DNA of 64,000 bases from Pseudovibrio zosterae (GTDB lineage: Bacteria > Pseudomonadota > Alphaproteobacteria > Rhizobiales > Stappiaceae): positions 124,001-188,000 of the forward strand of contig NZ_JAWXVZ010000004.1 in the NCBI RefSeq assembly GCF_033843645.1, written 5' to 3'. Shown piece by piece: positions 17,239 through 26,170 of the stretch. The position numbers were made by a program, and so were the translations under genes. A model generated the notes under the pieces. It saw only the letters and a list, made by a program, of their open reading frames with translations. It did no database searches and was not told the DNA's origin. Numbering within the stretch: the first letter of the stretch is position 1; each line of letters opens with the position of its first letter.

Positions 17239-17867
17239 CAGGCGGGCAGCGCGGCTTCCTGCGCAAGCCGACCCCGCACCTCCTCCGGCATCTGCCAAAG
17301 CATAATGGTCTGGCCATCCCGTGCGGGACGGCTCAGCACTTTCCGCGTATCAGGCCAGACCTCCAGTCTGCCCTCCCGTATATAACCCTGCAACGCGCTG
17401 CGGGGCACCCCGAGTGCCGCGCCCAGAAGCCGGTCGAGCCGTACATGGCACCCGCTCGTGTTTACAAGGCTCAGCTCCGCATCCTCGCAAAAACGAGCGT
17501 TCTGAAGCACTTGGCTTACAATGCGCACCCCCTCTGGCGGGTCGATACGGGCCGAATGTTGACGCAGCCGTACGGCATCACAGGCAAGCGCCATCAAGGG
17601 AGCCGAGTGGTTTGCCTCCATGGCCTCCAGGAGAGCGGGCGGCACGCTTTTTACCGGCGACCTTTCAAAAACCGGCAAATTCCAGGTGGCATTGCAACTG
17701 GTGCATTTGTAAATCAGCCAGGCATCCAACCGCTGACTGTTGGCATTCAGCCGGGCTTTGCCGCTGAATGTAAATGCCCGTGCCCGGCCGCATCCGCCAC
17801 ACATGTGCCAGGGGCGCGGCGCGGACTTAGGCGTAAGGGTCCAACGGACCTTGAGATGTAAAGACAT
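17238..17867 (-). CDS. DUF1062 domain protein
   Basis: A 209-residue cytosolic protein of the DUF1062 family, function unknown. From the chosen ATG (MSLHLKVRWTLTPKSAPR) it carries a zinc-ribbon pattern: MCGGCGRARAF followed about 30 residues later by YKCTSCNATWNLPVFER. The C-terminal half includes LDRLLGAALGVPRSALQGYIREGRLEVWPD, an S4-like or helix-turn-helix-like segment, suggesting nucleic acid binding. An in-frame ATG at 18029 would add 54 residues unlike the family, so the shorter start is preferred. It ends inside the T-tract of the yghU terminator and is convergent with yghU. Confidence 0.75.
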   Translation of the reverse strand: MSLHLKVRWTLTPKSAPRPWHMCGGCGRARAFTFSGKARLNANSQRLDAWLIYKCTSCNATWNLPVFERSPVKSVPPALLEAMEANHSAPLMALACDAVRLRQHSARIDPPEGVRIVSQVLQNARFCEDAELSLVNTSGCHVRLDRLLGAALGVPRSALQGYIREGRLEVWPDTRKVLSRPARDGQTIMLWQMPEEVRGRLAQEAALPA

Positions 17868-18181
17868 ACCGTCTTGGCCTTCCAAAGAACGGAAGTCCAC
17901 CAGACGGGCACCAAGAACGGCGTGGCCGGTTGAAGGAAAGCGGCAGACAGCGGTCTGCCAAAATGGCTTCATAAAAAGCGCAGCAGGTGTTGCCAAGCCG
18001 GTCTCAACTGCCACGCGGTGAACGGACAAAAGGGAGCAGCGCCCAAAGGCACTCTCCGGTTCACGAGGTGTTCAAATTGAGACCAGCTTTACAAAGGCAA
18101 GATTGCAACCTCTCCGCGCGTATGAAGCGAACCGTTCCTAGCACAGCCCACCAGCGCAGAGAAGTTTTTTACGCAGGGAAA

Positions 18182-19003
18182 TCAGGCCAGTGAAGAAGAA
18201 ATCATGGAGAGAATGGTCAAGGTGCCAATCAGTTCCTCATGATTGGCGCTGGTAAAGCGCACTGCGCGCGCGCCCGCTCGTTCCACTGTTGGCACCATCA
18301 CCGCGGCATCTGCAAAGATCTGCTTGTTGAAGTGCACAGTCACATTCAGCGGCGTGATGCCTGGGGCCTCTGGCTTTGCCGTTCCGGCATTTTTCAGAGC
18401 GGCGGTTACCTCTGCTTCAATGAGTTCGCGGGCGGCTTTTGGCGACAGGCTGTTGGCCACGCTGCCCCCCAGCGCTTCCTTCACAACAATGCGCCGACTG
18501 GATGGAAACTGACCCGCGATCTCCTTGGCCAGCTGATCATCCCCGCTGACCGCCAGCAACGGCACGCCAAGCTCTGCAGCAAACCCGCCGAAAATCGTTG
18601 GTTCTCCGGCTTGCACGCCATTGATCTCAATGCGGGCAAAGGCAAGGCCATTGATGGTGTGCGCCAAAACGCCCTGATGGTCAGCAGAAGCATGGTAACC
18701 AATGAAGATCGCCCCGTCGCAAGAGGCATCCAGCCCCTGCCCCATGGAGTGCGGGCGCGGACGACCAGACACAACGCGGGCCCGAGGGTCCAGATCCTCG
18801 ACCATCATATTGCGAAGAGGCCCGTGGGAATCTGCCACGATCACCTCGGTTGCACCTCCGGCAAACGCGCCGCGAATGGCCGCATTGGCTTCCTCTGTCA
18901 TCAAACGGCGGGCAGTTTCGTATTCCGCGTTGCCTCGTGTGCCTTGAAGGGCTTCGGTCACACCGGCCACGCCTTCGATATCTACGGAAATGAAAATTCG
19001 CAT
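18182..19003 (-). CDS. dppA: M55 D-aminopeptidase, DppA-like
   Basis: A 273-residue zinc D-aminopeptidase of family M55, a decameric enzyme in Bacillus that releases D-amino acids from peptides such as D-Ala-D-Ala. The metal ligands of the B. subtilis enzyme can be placed directly: Asp8 and Glu10 (SVDIEG), His60 (ADSHGP), His104 (GYHAS) and Glu near 134 (QAGEP); the catalytic His115 is also present (GVLAHTI). It stands alone, with no dipeptide transporter next to it, unlike the Bacillus dpp operon. It probably recycles cell-wall or diet-derived D-peptides in the cytoplasm. Confidence 0.92.
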   Translation of the reverse strand: MRIFISVDIEGVAGVTEALQGTRGNAEYETARRLMTEEANAAIRGAFAGGATEVIVADSHGPLRNMMVEDLDPRARVVSGRPRPHSMGQGLDASCDGAIFIGYHASADHQGVLAHTINGLAFARIEINGVQAGEPTIFGGFAAELGVPLLAVSGDDQLAKEIAGQFPSSRRIVVKEALGGSVANSLSPKAARELIEAEVTAALKNAGTAKPEAPGITPLNVTVHFNKQIFADAAVMVPTVERAGARAVRFTSANHEELIGTLTILSMISSSLA

Positions 19004-19167
19004 TCTCTTTGTCTCGTCTCTGGAAGAAAGCGCGGGGGTCCGGGCTTGGGCTGCGCCAGCACCGGTTGGGCCGCACTCAGTTAGGAAAGCAATGGAACCA
19101 GCCTAGGCGATCTGGAAGGAGAGTGCACCATGGGGCGCGGCCTCATGCACCGAAGAATGTGCAGGTT

Positions 19168-20922
19168 TCAGACCGCAAGAGAACGAATGGCATCCTGACC
19201 ATTTGAAACCGGGGCCAGTGTTTCCTGCGCATTGAACTGGGAGAGGAAGACCTTGCCCGTGAGCTCCTCGAGAAAATGAGAGCGTTTCAGCCGGTCCATC
19301 ACCGGGCCCTTCACCTCTGAAAGATGCAATTGAATGCCCATGTCCTGCAGGCGGTGGTTGATCGCCTCAAGGCTCTCCAACGCGCTCATATCCACCTCAT
19401 TGACCGCAGAGCACATCAGCACCACATGCTTCAGCCGGTCTTCGCCCACAACGCGCTCGTAGATGTAGTCCTCAAGGAACCGAGCATTTGCAAAGTAAAG
19501 GCTCTCATCAATCCGGATCGTCACCAGCTCCGGCGAGGTCAACACGCTGTGCCGATTGATGTTGCGAAAGTGCTCCGTGCCCGGCACCAACCCCACCTCC
19601 GCGACGTGCGGCCGAGAGGTCTTGTAAAGAAACAGCAGAATGGAGATGGCAACGCCCGCAGAAACGCCCAGTTCCACGCCAAACCCGAGGGTGAGCAAGA
19701 TTGTGGCGGCAACGGCAGAAAAGTCTTTCTTAGAGTAGCCCCAGGTGCGGGTCAAAATGCTGAAATCCACCAGGGACAACACCGCCACGATGATGGTTGC
19801 CGCAAGAGTGGCTTTGGGAAGGAAGAAAATCAGGGGCGTCAGGGCAACGGCCGCAATCGCAAGGCCAATTGCGGTGTAGGCACCGGCAGCGGGCGTCTCC
19901 GCCCCTGCGTCAAAGTTCACCACGGATCGGGCAAAACCGCCTGTCACCGGATAGCCTCCGGTGAATGCGGCGCCCAGATTGGCAGCCCCCAAGCCGATCA
20001 GTTCCTGATCCGGGTCGATGCGCTGACGCTTTTTGGCCGCCAGCGTTTGTGCCACGGAAACGGACTCCACAAACCCGATTATGGAGATGAGCAGGGCTGG
20101 CACTGCGAGGGTCAACAGCAGGTCTGGCGAAAACGAGGGCACCGTGAGCGGCGGTAGGCTTTGTGGGACCTCGCCCACAATGGCAACACCCTTTTGCGCC
20201 AGACCAAATGCCCAGACGGTCAGGGTGGTCGCGACCACAGCAGCGACGGGTCCGGCTTTGGTGATGACATCGGCAAGCCGGGGCTTGACCCCAAGACGGC
20301 GCAATAGGGGCTTCAACCCCTTGCGAACCCAAAACAAAAACGCGGTTGCAGCCCCCCCTATGGCAAGTGTGATCAGGTTTGTTTCCGGCACGTGCACCGC
20401 CAGTGACCAGAGCATTTCAAAGAGCGTGTGCCCATGGGCGTTCACGCCCAAAATATGCTTGAGCTGGCTTGCCGCAATCAACACTCCAGAGGCCGTGATG
20501 AACCCGGCAATAACCGGATGCGAGAGGAAGTTCGCCAGAAAACCCAGCTTGAACACGCCCATAAGCAGCAAGATGGCCCCGGAAAGCATGGCCAGTGTGA
20601 GCGCGGCAACGGCGTAGCCCATGCTGCCTGCTTCTGCCACATTGCCAATGGCCGCCGCCGTCATCAGCGACACCACGGCCACCGGACCAACCGCAAGGGC
20701 GCGACTGGTGCCAAAGATCGCATAGAGCACGATGGGAAGGATGGAGGCATAAAGCCCCATTTCAGGTGACAGGCCAGCGAGCAGCGCGTATGCAAGCGAC
20801 TGCGGAATGAGCATGATCGTAACAATGATTGCTGCAATCATGTCATTGGAGAACTGGTGTTTGTTGTAGGTGCGCCCCCACTCGAACACGGGGATTTTCC
20901 GGCGCAGCGCATTCCAAAACAT
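19168..20922 (-). CDS. SulP-family anion transporter with STAS domain
   Basis: A 584-residue inner-membrane transporter of the SulP/SLC26 family, usually moving sulfate or bicarbonate. The membrane part (about residues 20-420) includes the signature IPQSLAYALLAGLSPEMGLYAS and FTGGYPVTGGFARSVVNFDAGAETP. The C-terminal STAS domain (about 445-560) contains MCSAVNEVDMSALESLEAI. It is the last gene of the sulfide-oxidation set, 97 bp after the SQR gene, which suggests export or exchange of the sulfur oxidation product (sulfite or sulfate). An alternative TTG lies one codon upstream at 20925. The direction and substrate are inference. Confidence 0.88.
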   Translation of the reverse strand: MFWNALRRKIPVFEWGRTYNKHQFSNDMIAAIIVTIMLIPQSLAYALLAGLSPEMGLYASILPIVLYAIFGTSRALAVGPVAVVSLMTAAAIGNVAEAGSMGYAVAALTLAMLSGAILLLMGVFKLGFLANFLSHPVIAGFITASGVLIAASQLKHILGVNAHGHTLFEMLWSLAVHVPETNLITLAIGGAATAFLFWVRKGLKPLLRRLGVKPRLADVITKAGPVAAVVATTLTVWAFGLAQKGVAIVGEVPQSLPPLTVPSFSPDLLLTLAVPALLISIIGFVESVSVAQTLAAKKRQRIDPDQELIGLGAANLGAAFTGGYPVTGGFARSVVNFDAGAETPAAGAYTAIGLAIAAVALTPLIFFLPKATLAATIIVAVLSLVDFSILTRTWGYSKKDFSAVAATILLTLGFGVELGVSAGVAISILLFLYKTSRPHVAEVGLVPGTEHFRNINRHSVLTSPELVTIRIDESLYFANARFLEDYIYERVVGEDRLKHVVLMCSAVNEVDMSALESLEAINHRLQDMGIQLHLSEVKGPVMDRLKRSHFLEELTGKVFLSQFNAQETLAPVSNGQDAIRSLAV

Positions 20923-21018
20923 CAAACTGCCTTTACCTAAAGAACTTTGGGAAAAAGTCTGGCAAGTACAACAACTTGCCAGACAAGGTGCTAGCGAGAT
21001 CCAAATCTGGGGAGGGTG

Positions 21019-22707
21019 TTAGTGACCGGAGTTGGTTGCCACTTTCACCTTCTCAGGCTTTGCCAGCCATTCTTTCCCGCGCAGCATGGCCTTCCAGTAG
21101 ATCGGCGGCAGGATCTGCTCTTTCAAAAGCCATGCAAGTCGGGAGGGTTTCTTGCCGTTCACCAGCCATACGGGGAAGCTGGGGAGCAGCGTGCCGCCAT
21201 AACCAAACTCGGCCAGCACAATCTTGCCGCGCTCTACCGTGAGCGGACAGGAACCGTAGCCATCGTATTGGGCAACAGGGGACCGGCCCTTGATGTCGGC
21301 GATGATGTTTTCTGCCACCACAGGGGCTTGCTTGCGCGCCGCAGCAGCGGTCTTGGCGTTGGGCGCGTTCATCACATCACCAAGGGACCAAATGTTTTCA
21401 AAGGTCTTGTGGCGCAAAGTGGCCTGATCCACATCCACCCATCCGGCTTCATCGGCCAGTGGAGAGACGCGAATGAAGTCTGGTGCCGTTTGCGGGGGGC
21501 ATACATGGATCATGTCAAAGGACAGCTCCACTTTTTCAACGGGCTGGTCTGGCTTCTTCACCTCAAACCAGGCCTTCTTGGCCGGGCCGTCAATGGCCAC
21601 AAGGTTATGGAAAAACTTGAGATTTGAGCCGTAAAGCTCGATGTATTCTTCGAGCGCCGGCACATAATCCTTGACGCCAAAGAGCACTCCGCCCGCATTG
21701 CAGAAGTCGATCTCGATGTCCTTCAGCACGCCTTGCTTGAGCCAATGGTCCGCCGAAAGATACATGGCCTTCTGAGGCGCACCGGCGCATTTGATCGGCA
21801 TCGGCGGCTGGGTGAAGATCGCCCTTCCCTTCTTCAGGCCTTGCACCAACTGCCATGTGTAGGGCGCAAGGTCATAGCGGTAGTTGGAGGTGACGCCGTA
21901 CTTGCCAAGCGTTTCCACCAGTCCATCGACCTTGTGCCAATCCAGTTTGAGGCCCGGACAAACCACCAGCCGGTCATATTTGACCACCCGGCAGCCATCC
22001 AGAACCACGGCATTGTCCTTGGGTTCAAAAGCCGCAACGGCGGATTTCAGCCAATGCACGCCCTTTGGAATGAGAGACCCCATGGTCTTGGCGGTGCTGG
22101 CGGCGTTGAAGATGCCCCCGCCCACCATGGTCCATCCCGGTTGGTAGTAGTGGATGTCCGCCGGGTCGATCACCGCAATCTCCAGATCGGGCGCACGGCT
22201 CTTCAAGGAGGCGGCCACGGCAATGCCCGCAGCACCACCGCCCACAATCAGCACATCATAGGAGGCATCTGGCCGGTCCGTCGGCGTTTTGCCGCCATTG
22301 GCGATGCGACGCACCACCCCGGCCATATCGTAGCCAGCGGACTTCGTTGCGGCTAGTATGTCTGCAACACTCATGTTTTCAGCTTGACTGAGAGACCAGA
22401 GCGTGGCGCAGCGGGTGCCTGTTCGGCAATAAGCAAAGGCGGGCTTGGGCACCTCGCGCATGATCTTGCCGAACGCTACTGCGTCCTCGTCCATCACCTT
22501 GCCCGAGACCACGGGCTGGTAGCGCACTTCAAGTCCTAACGCTCTGGCAACATTGGCAATTTCATCGAACACAGGCTGGTCGGCACCCTCCCCGTCCGGA
22601 CGGTTGCAGATGATGCTGCGAAAGCCGAGATCAGCGATTTTTTGCACATCACTTGCCGTGATCTGCGGGCTTACCGACAGCTTGGCCGAGATGGTTTTCA
22701 CGTCCAT
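21019..22707 (-). CDS. DUF442 (phosphatase-like) / sulfide:quinone oxidoreductase fusion
   Basis: A 562-residue two-domain protein. Residues 1-110 are a DUF442/TIGR01244 domain of the protein-tyrosine-phosphatase fold with a Cys loop (AYCRTGTRCATLW), as found in Blh proteins. Residues about 148-540 are an FAD-dependent sulfide:quinone oxidoreductase, with the dinucleotide motif VLIVGGGAAGIAVA, redox cysteine candidates in VVCPGLKLDW and PIKCAGAPQKA, and a typical end FPVWLVNGKKPSRLAWLLKEQ. It oxidises sulfide to persulfide or polysulfide at the membrane and passes electrons to quinone. A GGGAGGAAACCAC-ATG site sets the start; the persulfide dioxygenase gene lies 34 bp upstream. Confidence 0.9.
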   Translation of the reverse strand: MDVKTISAKLSVSPQITASDVQKIADLGFRSIICNRPDGEGADQPVFDEIANVARALGLEVRYQPVVSGKVMDEDAVAFGKIMREVPKPAFAYCRTGTRCATLWSLSQAENMSVADILAATKSAGYDMAGVVRRIANGGKTPTDRPDASYDVLIVGGGAAGIAVAASLKSRAPDLEIAVIDPADIHYYQPGWTMVGGGIFNAASTAKTMGSLIPKGVHWLKSAVAAFEPKDNAVVLDGCRVVKYDRLVVCPGLKLDWHKVDGLVETLGKYGVTSNYRYDLAPYTWQLVQGLKKGRAIFTQPPMPIKCAGAPQKAMYLSADHWLKQGVLKDIEIDFCNAGGVLFGVKDYVPALEEYIELYGSNLKFFHNLVAIDGPAKKAWFEVKKPDQPVEKVELSFDMIHVCPPQTAPDFIRVSPLADEAGWVDVDQATLRHKTFENIWSLGDVMNAPNAKTAAAARKQAPVVAENIIADIKGRSPVAQYDGYGSCPLTVERGKIVLAEFGYGGTLLPSFPVWLVNGKKPSRLAWLLKEQILPPIYWKAMLRGKEWLAKPEKVKVATNSGH

Positions 22708-22741
22708 GTGGTTTCCTCCCCATTTGTTCAGCCTTCTGATG

Positions 22742-23623
22742 TCAGATCGCGTTGACCGGCACCTTCAGCATTGGTTTTCCATCCCGATCGGTGGGCACTT
22801 CTCCGGCGCGCATGTTCACTTGCAGGGATGGAATGATGAGCTTGGGCATGTCGAGCTGCGCATCGCGCTCGCGGCGGAACTTGATGAACTCCTCGCGGGA
22901 GCGTCCACCGCCGACGTGAATGTTGTTGGCCTTCTCTTCGGCAACAGTCGTCTCCCACTGAATGTCGCGTCCGTTGGGGCCATAATCGTGGCACATGAAA
23001 AGCCGCATCTCATCGGGTAGAGACAGAACTTTCATAATGGAATCATAGAGTTCACCAGCATCGCCGCCGGGAAAATCTGCCCGCGCCGAACCTCCGTCCG
23101 GCATGAACAGGGTGTCGCCGACGAAGGCCGCATTCCCCATCACATGCACCATGCAGGCGGGCGTATGCCCCGGTGTGTGCAGGGCAAAGGCTGTCATCTC
23201 GCCAATCTTGTAGGTATCGCCGTCCTTGAAAAGCTTGTCGAACTGGCTGCCGTCCCGCTGGAATTCGGTGCCTTCGTTGAACACCTTGCCGAAAGTGTCC
23301 TGAACCACCGTGATGTTCTCACCAATTCCGATCTTTCCGCCCAGTTTTTGCTGGATGTACGGCGCGCCAGATAGGTGATCTGCATGCACATGGGTTTCGA
23401 TAAGCCATTCAAGTTTCAAGTCATTCTCTTGAATGTAGGCAATCAGCGCATCGGCATTCTCATAGGAAATCCGTCCTGCGGCATAGTCGATGTCCATCAC
23501 CGCATCCACCACCGCGCAGGCATTCGAGGCCGGGTCCTTCACCACATAGCTGATGGTGTTGGTTGCCGGATCAAAGAATGCTTTGACCGCGGGTGTTTCT
23601 TGCATGTTCACTGCGTATGCCAT
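22742..23623 (-). CDS. blh: Persulfide-dioxygenase-type metallo-beta-lactamase protein (Blh/ETHE1-like)
   Basis: A 293-residue metallo-beta-lactamase-fold protein. The iron/zinc site motif THVHADHLSGA is followed by HTPGHTPAC, FVGDTLFMPDGGSARADFPGGDA and MCHDYGPNGR, the last two being typical of persulfide dioxygenases that convert glutathione persulfide to sulfite. It is the separate MBL part of what in Xylella and Agrobacterium Blh is fused to DUF442; here DUF442 is instead joined to SQR in the next gene. A GGGAGGGAAGCAGG-ATG site fixes the start. It sits between DUF2892 and SQR in the same operon. Confidence 0.9.
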   Translation of the reverse strand: MAYAVNMQETPAVKAFFDPATNTISYVVKDPASNACAVVDAVMDIDYAAGRISYENADALIAYIQENDLKLEWLIETHVHADHLSGAPYIQQKLGGKIGIGENITVVQDTFGKVFNEGTEFQRDGSQFDKLFKDGDTYKIGEMTAFALHTPGHTPACMVHVMGNAAFVGDTLFMPDGGSARADFPGGDAGELYDSIMKVLSLPDEMRLFMCHDYGPNGRDIQWETTVAEEKANNIHVGGGRSREEFIKFRRERDAQLDMPKLIIPSLQVNMRAGEVPTDRDGKPMLKVPVNAI

Positions 23624-23661
23624 CCTGCTTCCCTCCCAGAAAATCTATTATTTTCAGCGCG

Positions 23662-23874
23662 TTAAGCCCTGCAGGTCTTAAAGCCGAACAGCGAGTAGAG
23701 TGGGCAGAAGCCCGTTGCCGAGACCACAAGCATCACGCAGCCCACCACCAACGCGCCGTAGAAGAACAGCGGCGAGGCAAACAAGGCCAGATTGGAAAGG
23801 AAAGGTGCCAGGATCAGCGCAACACCAAGGGCGAAGCGGATTAGGCGATCGGTTTTACCAACATTGAGTGTCAT
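23662..23874 (-). CDS. DUF2892 small membrane protein
   Basis: A 70-residue membrane protein of the DUF2892 family (the membrane part of YgaP-type rhodaneses). It opens MTLNVGKTDRLIRFALG, with two hydrophobic helices, and ends in GFCPLYSLFGFKTCRA, where the CP and TC cysteines are conserved. The start at 23874 has a GGAGG site ten bases upstream. DUF2892 proteins commonly accompany sulfide and persulfide enzymes, as here where it precedes the persulfide dioxygenase by 38 bp. Its molecular role is unknown; sulfur carrier or membrane anchor roles have been proposed by analogy with YgaP. Confidence 0.88.
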   Translation of the reverse strand: MTLNVGKTDRLIRFALGVALILAPFLSNLALFASPLFFYGALVVGCVMLVVSATGFCPLYSLFGFKTCRA

Positions 23875-24039
23875 CTGAAGTATCCTCCGACTACGGTTTC
23901 TCACCGATATCCCGTCGGAAGGCAGGCTTCAGTGACTTGATCACCAAACTTCAATATCCATTAGTCGGGGTAGGAGATGAACCAGCTGATTGAAAAGGAG
24001 TGGTCGAACGCGCGGCCGCGAAGGCCCGAGCGGAGCCGT

Positions 24040-24075
24040 GCGTTGAAAATGCGTTGGTTTGAATGAAACCGGTGT
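24040..24075 (+). repeat. 36-bp stem-loop repeat, copy 2
   Basis: Second copy of the element at 15178-15213: flank GCGTTGAAAAT, stem GCGTTGGTTT with AAACCGGTGT (several G-T pairs) and the same GAATG loop. Base changes between copies keep the stem paired. It lies 17 bp from the 3' end of the Crp/Fnr gene, on the opposite strand sense to that gene. Confidence 0.7.
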
Positions 24076-24091
24076 TTTGTGCGTCAAGCCC

Positions 24092-24766
24092 TCAGACTTC
24101 GGTGGCCGCCAATTTTTCAAGCGCTGCCCGGTCGGTGATCTGGATCGATCCACGGGACTGGGTGATCCACTCCCGCCGCTGGAACTCCCGAAGCTGCCGG
24201 GAGATCACCTCGCGGGCTGTGCCCAGCTCGGCTGCCATCTGCTGATGGGTGGCGCTGATGGCATCTCCCGCGCCCGCCAGTTCCACCAGCTTATGTGCAA
24301 GGCGAATATCAATGCGCTGGAACGCGAGTTCCTCAATCACCATGAACAGGTCGGTGATCCGCCGTGAGTATGCAGAAAACACAAATCTGCGGAATGTTTC
24401 CGACTGGGCGATCAGATCATCGAAAACCGAACGCGGGATGGCGACGGCCTCAACCTCGGTCTCGGCAATGCCCTCTGCCGAATAGTCCTCATAGGCCAGC
24501 AAGCACGCGGTTGTCAGCACACAGCTCTCTCCGGCATGAACCCGGTAGAGGATGATCTCACGCCCGCCCTCGGAAAGCTGCTGAACCCGAACCACGCCGC
24601 TCAAGAGGAGGAGAAGATTGTCTGGCGCTTTGCCCGGCCCGAAGATGACGGTGTCCTTTGGAACTGAGACAATTGTGCTGCGCCCCACCAAAAGATCCCG
24701 AATGGGCTTCTCAAGTTGAGAAAGACCTTGAAACCGATCAATCCAATTCATGGTTTCCGTTGTCAT
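24092..24766 (-). CDS. Crp/Fnr-family regulator of the sulfide operon (predicted)
   Basis: A 224-residue transcription regulator with an N-terminal cyclic-nucleotide-binding fold (about 15-130) and a C-terminal winged helix (SATHQQMAAELGTAREVISRQLREF, key residues T-R-E-S/R). It lacks the N-terminal cysteine cluster of oxygen-sensing Fnr. The only cysteines in the protein are Cys82 and Cys88, in GESCVLTTACLL, a spacing suited to a disulfide or persulfide switch. It is the first gene on the minus strand of the sulfide locus, 217 bp before DUF2892, with an AGGAGG site. Control of the downstream sulfur genes is a reasonable inference. Confidence 0.88.
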   Translation of the reverse strand: MTTETMNWIDRFQGLSQLEKPIRDLLVGRSTIVSVPKDTVIFGPGKAPDNLLLLLSGVVRVQQLSEGGREIILYRVHAGESCVLTTACLLAYEDYSAEGIAETEVEAVAIPRSVFDDLIAQSETFRRFVFSAYSRRITDLFMVIEELAFQRIDIRLAHKLVELAGAGDAISATHQQMAAELGTAREVISRQLREFQRREWITQSRGSIQITDRAALEKLAATEV

Positions 24767-24870
24767 GTGCTGACATCCTCCTGCTACGAAACAATAAAAC
24801 GCTGGTGCTTGAAATCCAGAGGAAAAGGCGTCAAATGTGCCCAGAATGAGTCGGAAAACCTTGGTGATTA

Positions 24871-26124
24871 ATGGGACAAAAAAATAGAATTGACAAACTG
24901 CTGATTGTTGAATGGGGGATTGGGATAAAAAACGGGCATTTCCAAACGACGCCCATTGAAACTCAATTAGCTTATCGTCCTAATGAGTGTCACCTACTTC
25001 TAGATGACGAGATAGACAACCTATCCCCCGGAACCTTTACATCGTTTACGAAGATTGGGAAGAATGTAAGATTTTTTGACGAATATCGTGGGTACTGGGC
25101 CGACGAGCATCCCACTCTAAAAAAAATTAAGAAATTTATACGGTATAAATACAATTACCTTTTGGGAAGATATAAAGATTTTTCAGAAGTATTATATGAA
25201 TTAATTAGAAAGAACAATTTCCAGAACTCAGATGTTGTGGTATTCCCAAGCTTGTCTCCAGCGTTTTTGCCTTACATCATCCAAATCATATCAGAATTAG
25301 ATACAAAATATTCTCCCGTTTTTATAGTGAGACTTCTCGCTGGCTTCTCCTATCAAGACTATCATCGCGTGTACGGCGTCACACTTGTCAATCAGTTGGT
25401 CGCAGAGAAAAAAATTATCCTATGTTGTGACTCTGAAACTGTTACTGAGGTAGCAAAAACGGAATATGGGTACCAGATGGCCGATCCTTGGATTTTGCCG
25501 CTTAATATATCGCCCTTTAGACCTGAAACCATCCGAGCCGTTCGTCGGTGGAAAGCTGGGGAAGTCTTTCGGATAGGGGTGTACGGTGGCCCACGCCAAG
25601 ACAAAGGTAGCGACAGGATCGCATCCATTGCTCAAGCTTTAAGGTACGCAAACTCAAAAGCCCCCGAGAACGCCGTCAAATTTGAATTTTTGGTGCAAGC
25701 AGATCTAACCCCCGGCGAGACAGATCCGCTCTACGAGAGCTTGGCGGCGCTTCCAACAGACCTCGATGGTGTAAGAATTACGCCTCTGGGTCCATCTTTG
25801 TCAGGGACTGAGTTCATCGACGCCTTCATGGCGTGTGATGTCGTATTGCTCCCTTACTCCCAAAGTAAAAAAAGACTAGTTGGCTCTGGAATTGTTGTAG
25901 ATGCAGTCTTCGCAAGAAAGCCATTGATATACACGACTGGAATGTCGATGATACCATTTATGGTGCATGGAAATGCACTTCAGGCCGACAGCGACGATGA
26001 GATAGCAAACGCGATAGTCGAAATTTCCGACAATTATCAAGAGTTCGCAATGGGGGCAGACAAAGCCTTTGAATTCGCAAAGCTCAAAGTCGAAAATCCA
26101 CCCTTACCTAATGCGCATTACTGA
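24871..26124 (+). CDS. Glycosyltransferase-like protein (GT-B type, uncertain)
   Basis: A 417-residue protein with an AT-rich codon pattern unlike the flanking genes. The N-terminal half (KLLIVEWGIGIKNGHFQTTP, then VVVFPSLSPAFLPYI) and a C-terminal Rossmann-like half (FRIGVYGGPRQDKGSDRIAS; MACDVVLLPYSQSKKRLVGSGIVVDAVFARKPLIYT) match the layout of GT4-like GT-B enzymes: a donor-binding lobe with a conserved late acidic/Gly region. No specific activity is recognised. It converges with colD and belongs to the same compositional island, so transfer of colitose or a neighbouring sugar onto a surface glycan is plausible but unproven. Confidence 0.55.
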   Translation: MGQKNRIDKLLIVEWGIGIKNGHFQTTPIETQLAYRPNECHLLLDDEIDNLSPGTFTSFTKIGKNVRFFDEYRGYWADEHPTLKKIKKFIRYKYNYLLGRYKDFSEVLYELIRKNNFQNSDVVVFPSLSPAFLPYIIQIISELDTKYSPVFIVRLLAGFSYQDYHRVYGVTLVNQLVAEKKIILCCDSETVTEVAKTEYGYQMADPWILPLNISPFRPETIRAVRRWKAGEVFRIGVYGGPRQDKGSDRIASIAQALRYANSKAPENAVKFEFLVQADLTPGETDPLYESLAALPTDLDGVRITPLGPSLSGTEFIDAFMACDVVLLPYSQSKKRLVGSGIVVDAVFARKPLIYTTGMSMIPFMVHGNALQADSDDEIANAIVEISDNYQEFAMGADKAFEFAKLKVENPPLPNAHY

Positions 26125-26170
26125 ATGCTTCAAATAAGTGGTTGGCAGCCCTCAAGCTGGGCTGCCTGTT

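Noticed and set aside
23941..24153. A 70-codon minus-strand frame sharing the PVSFKPTH string with a frame near 15.2 kb
   Set aside because: The shared string comes from the 36-bp hairpin repeat present at both places, not from a common protein.
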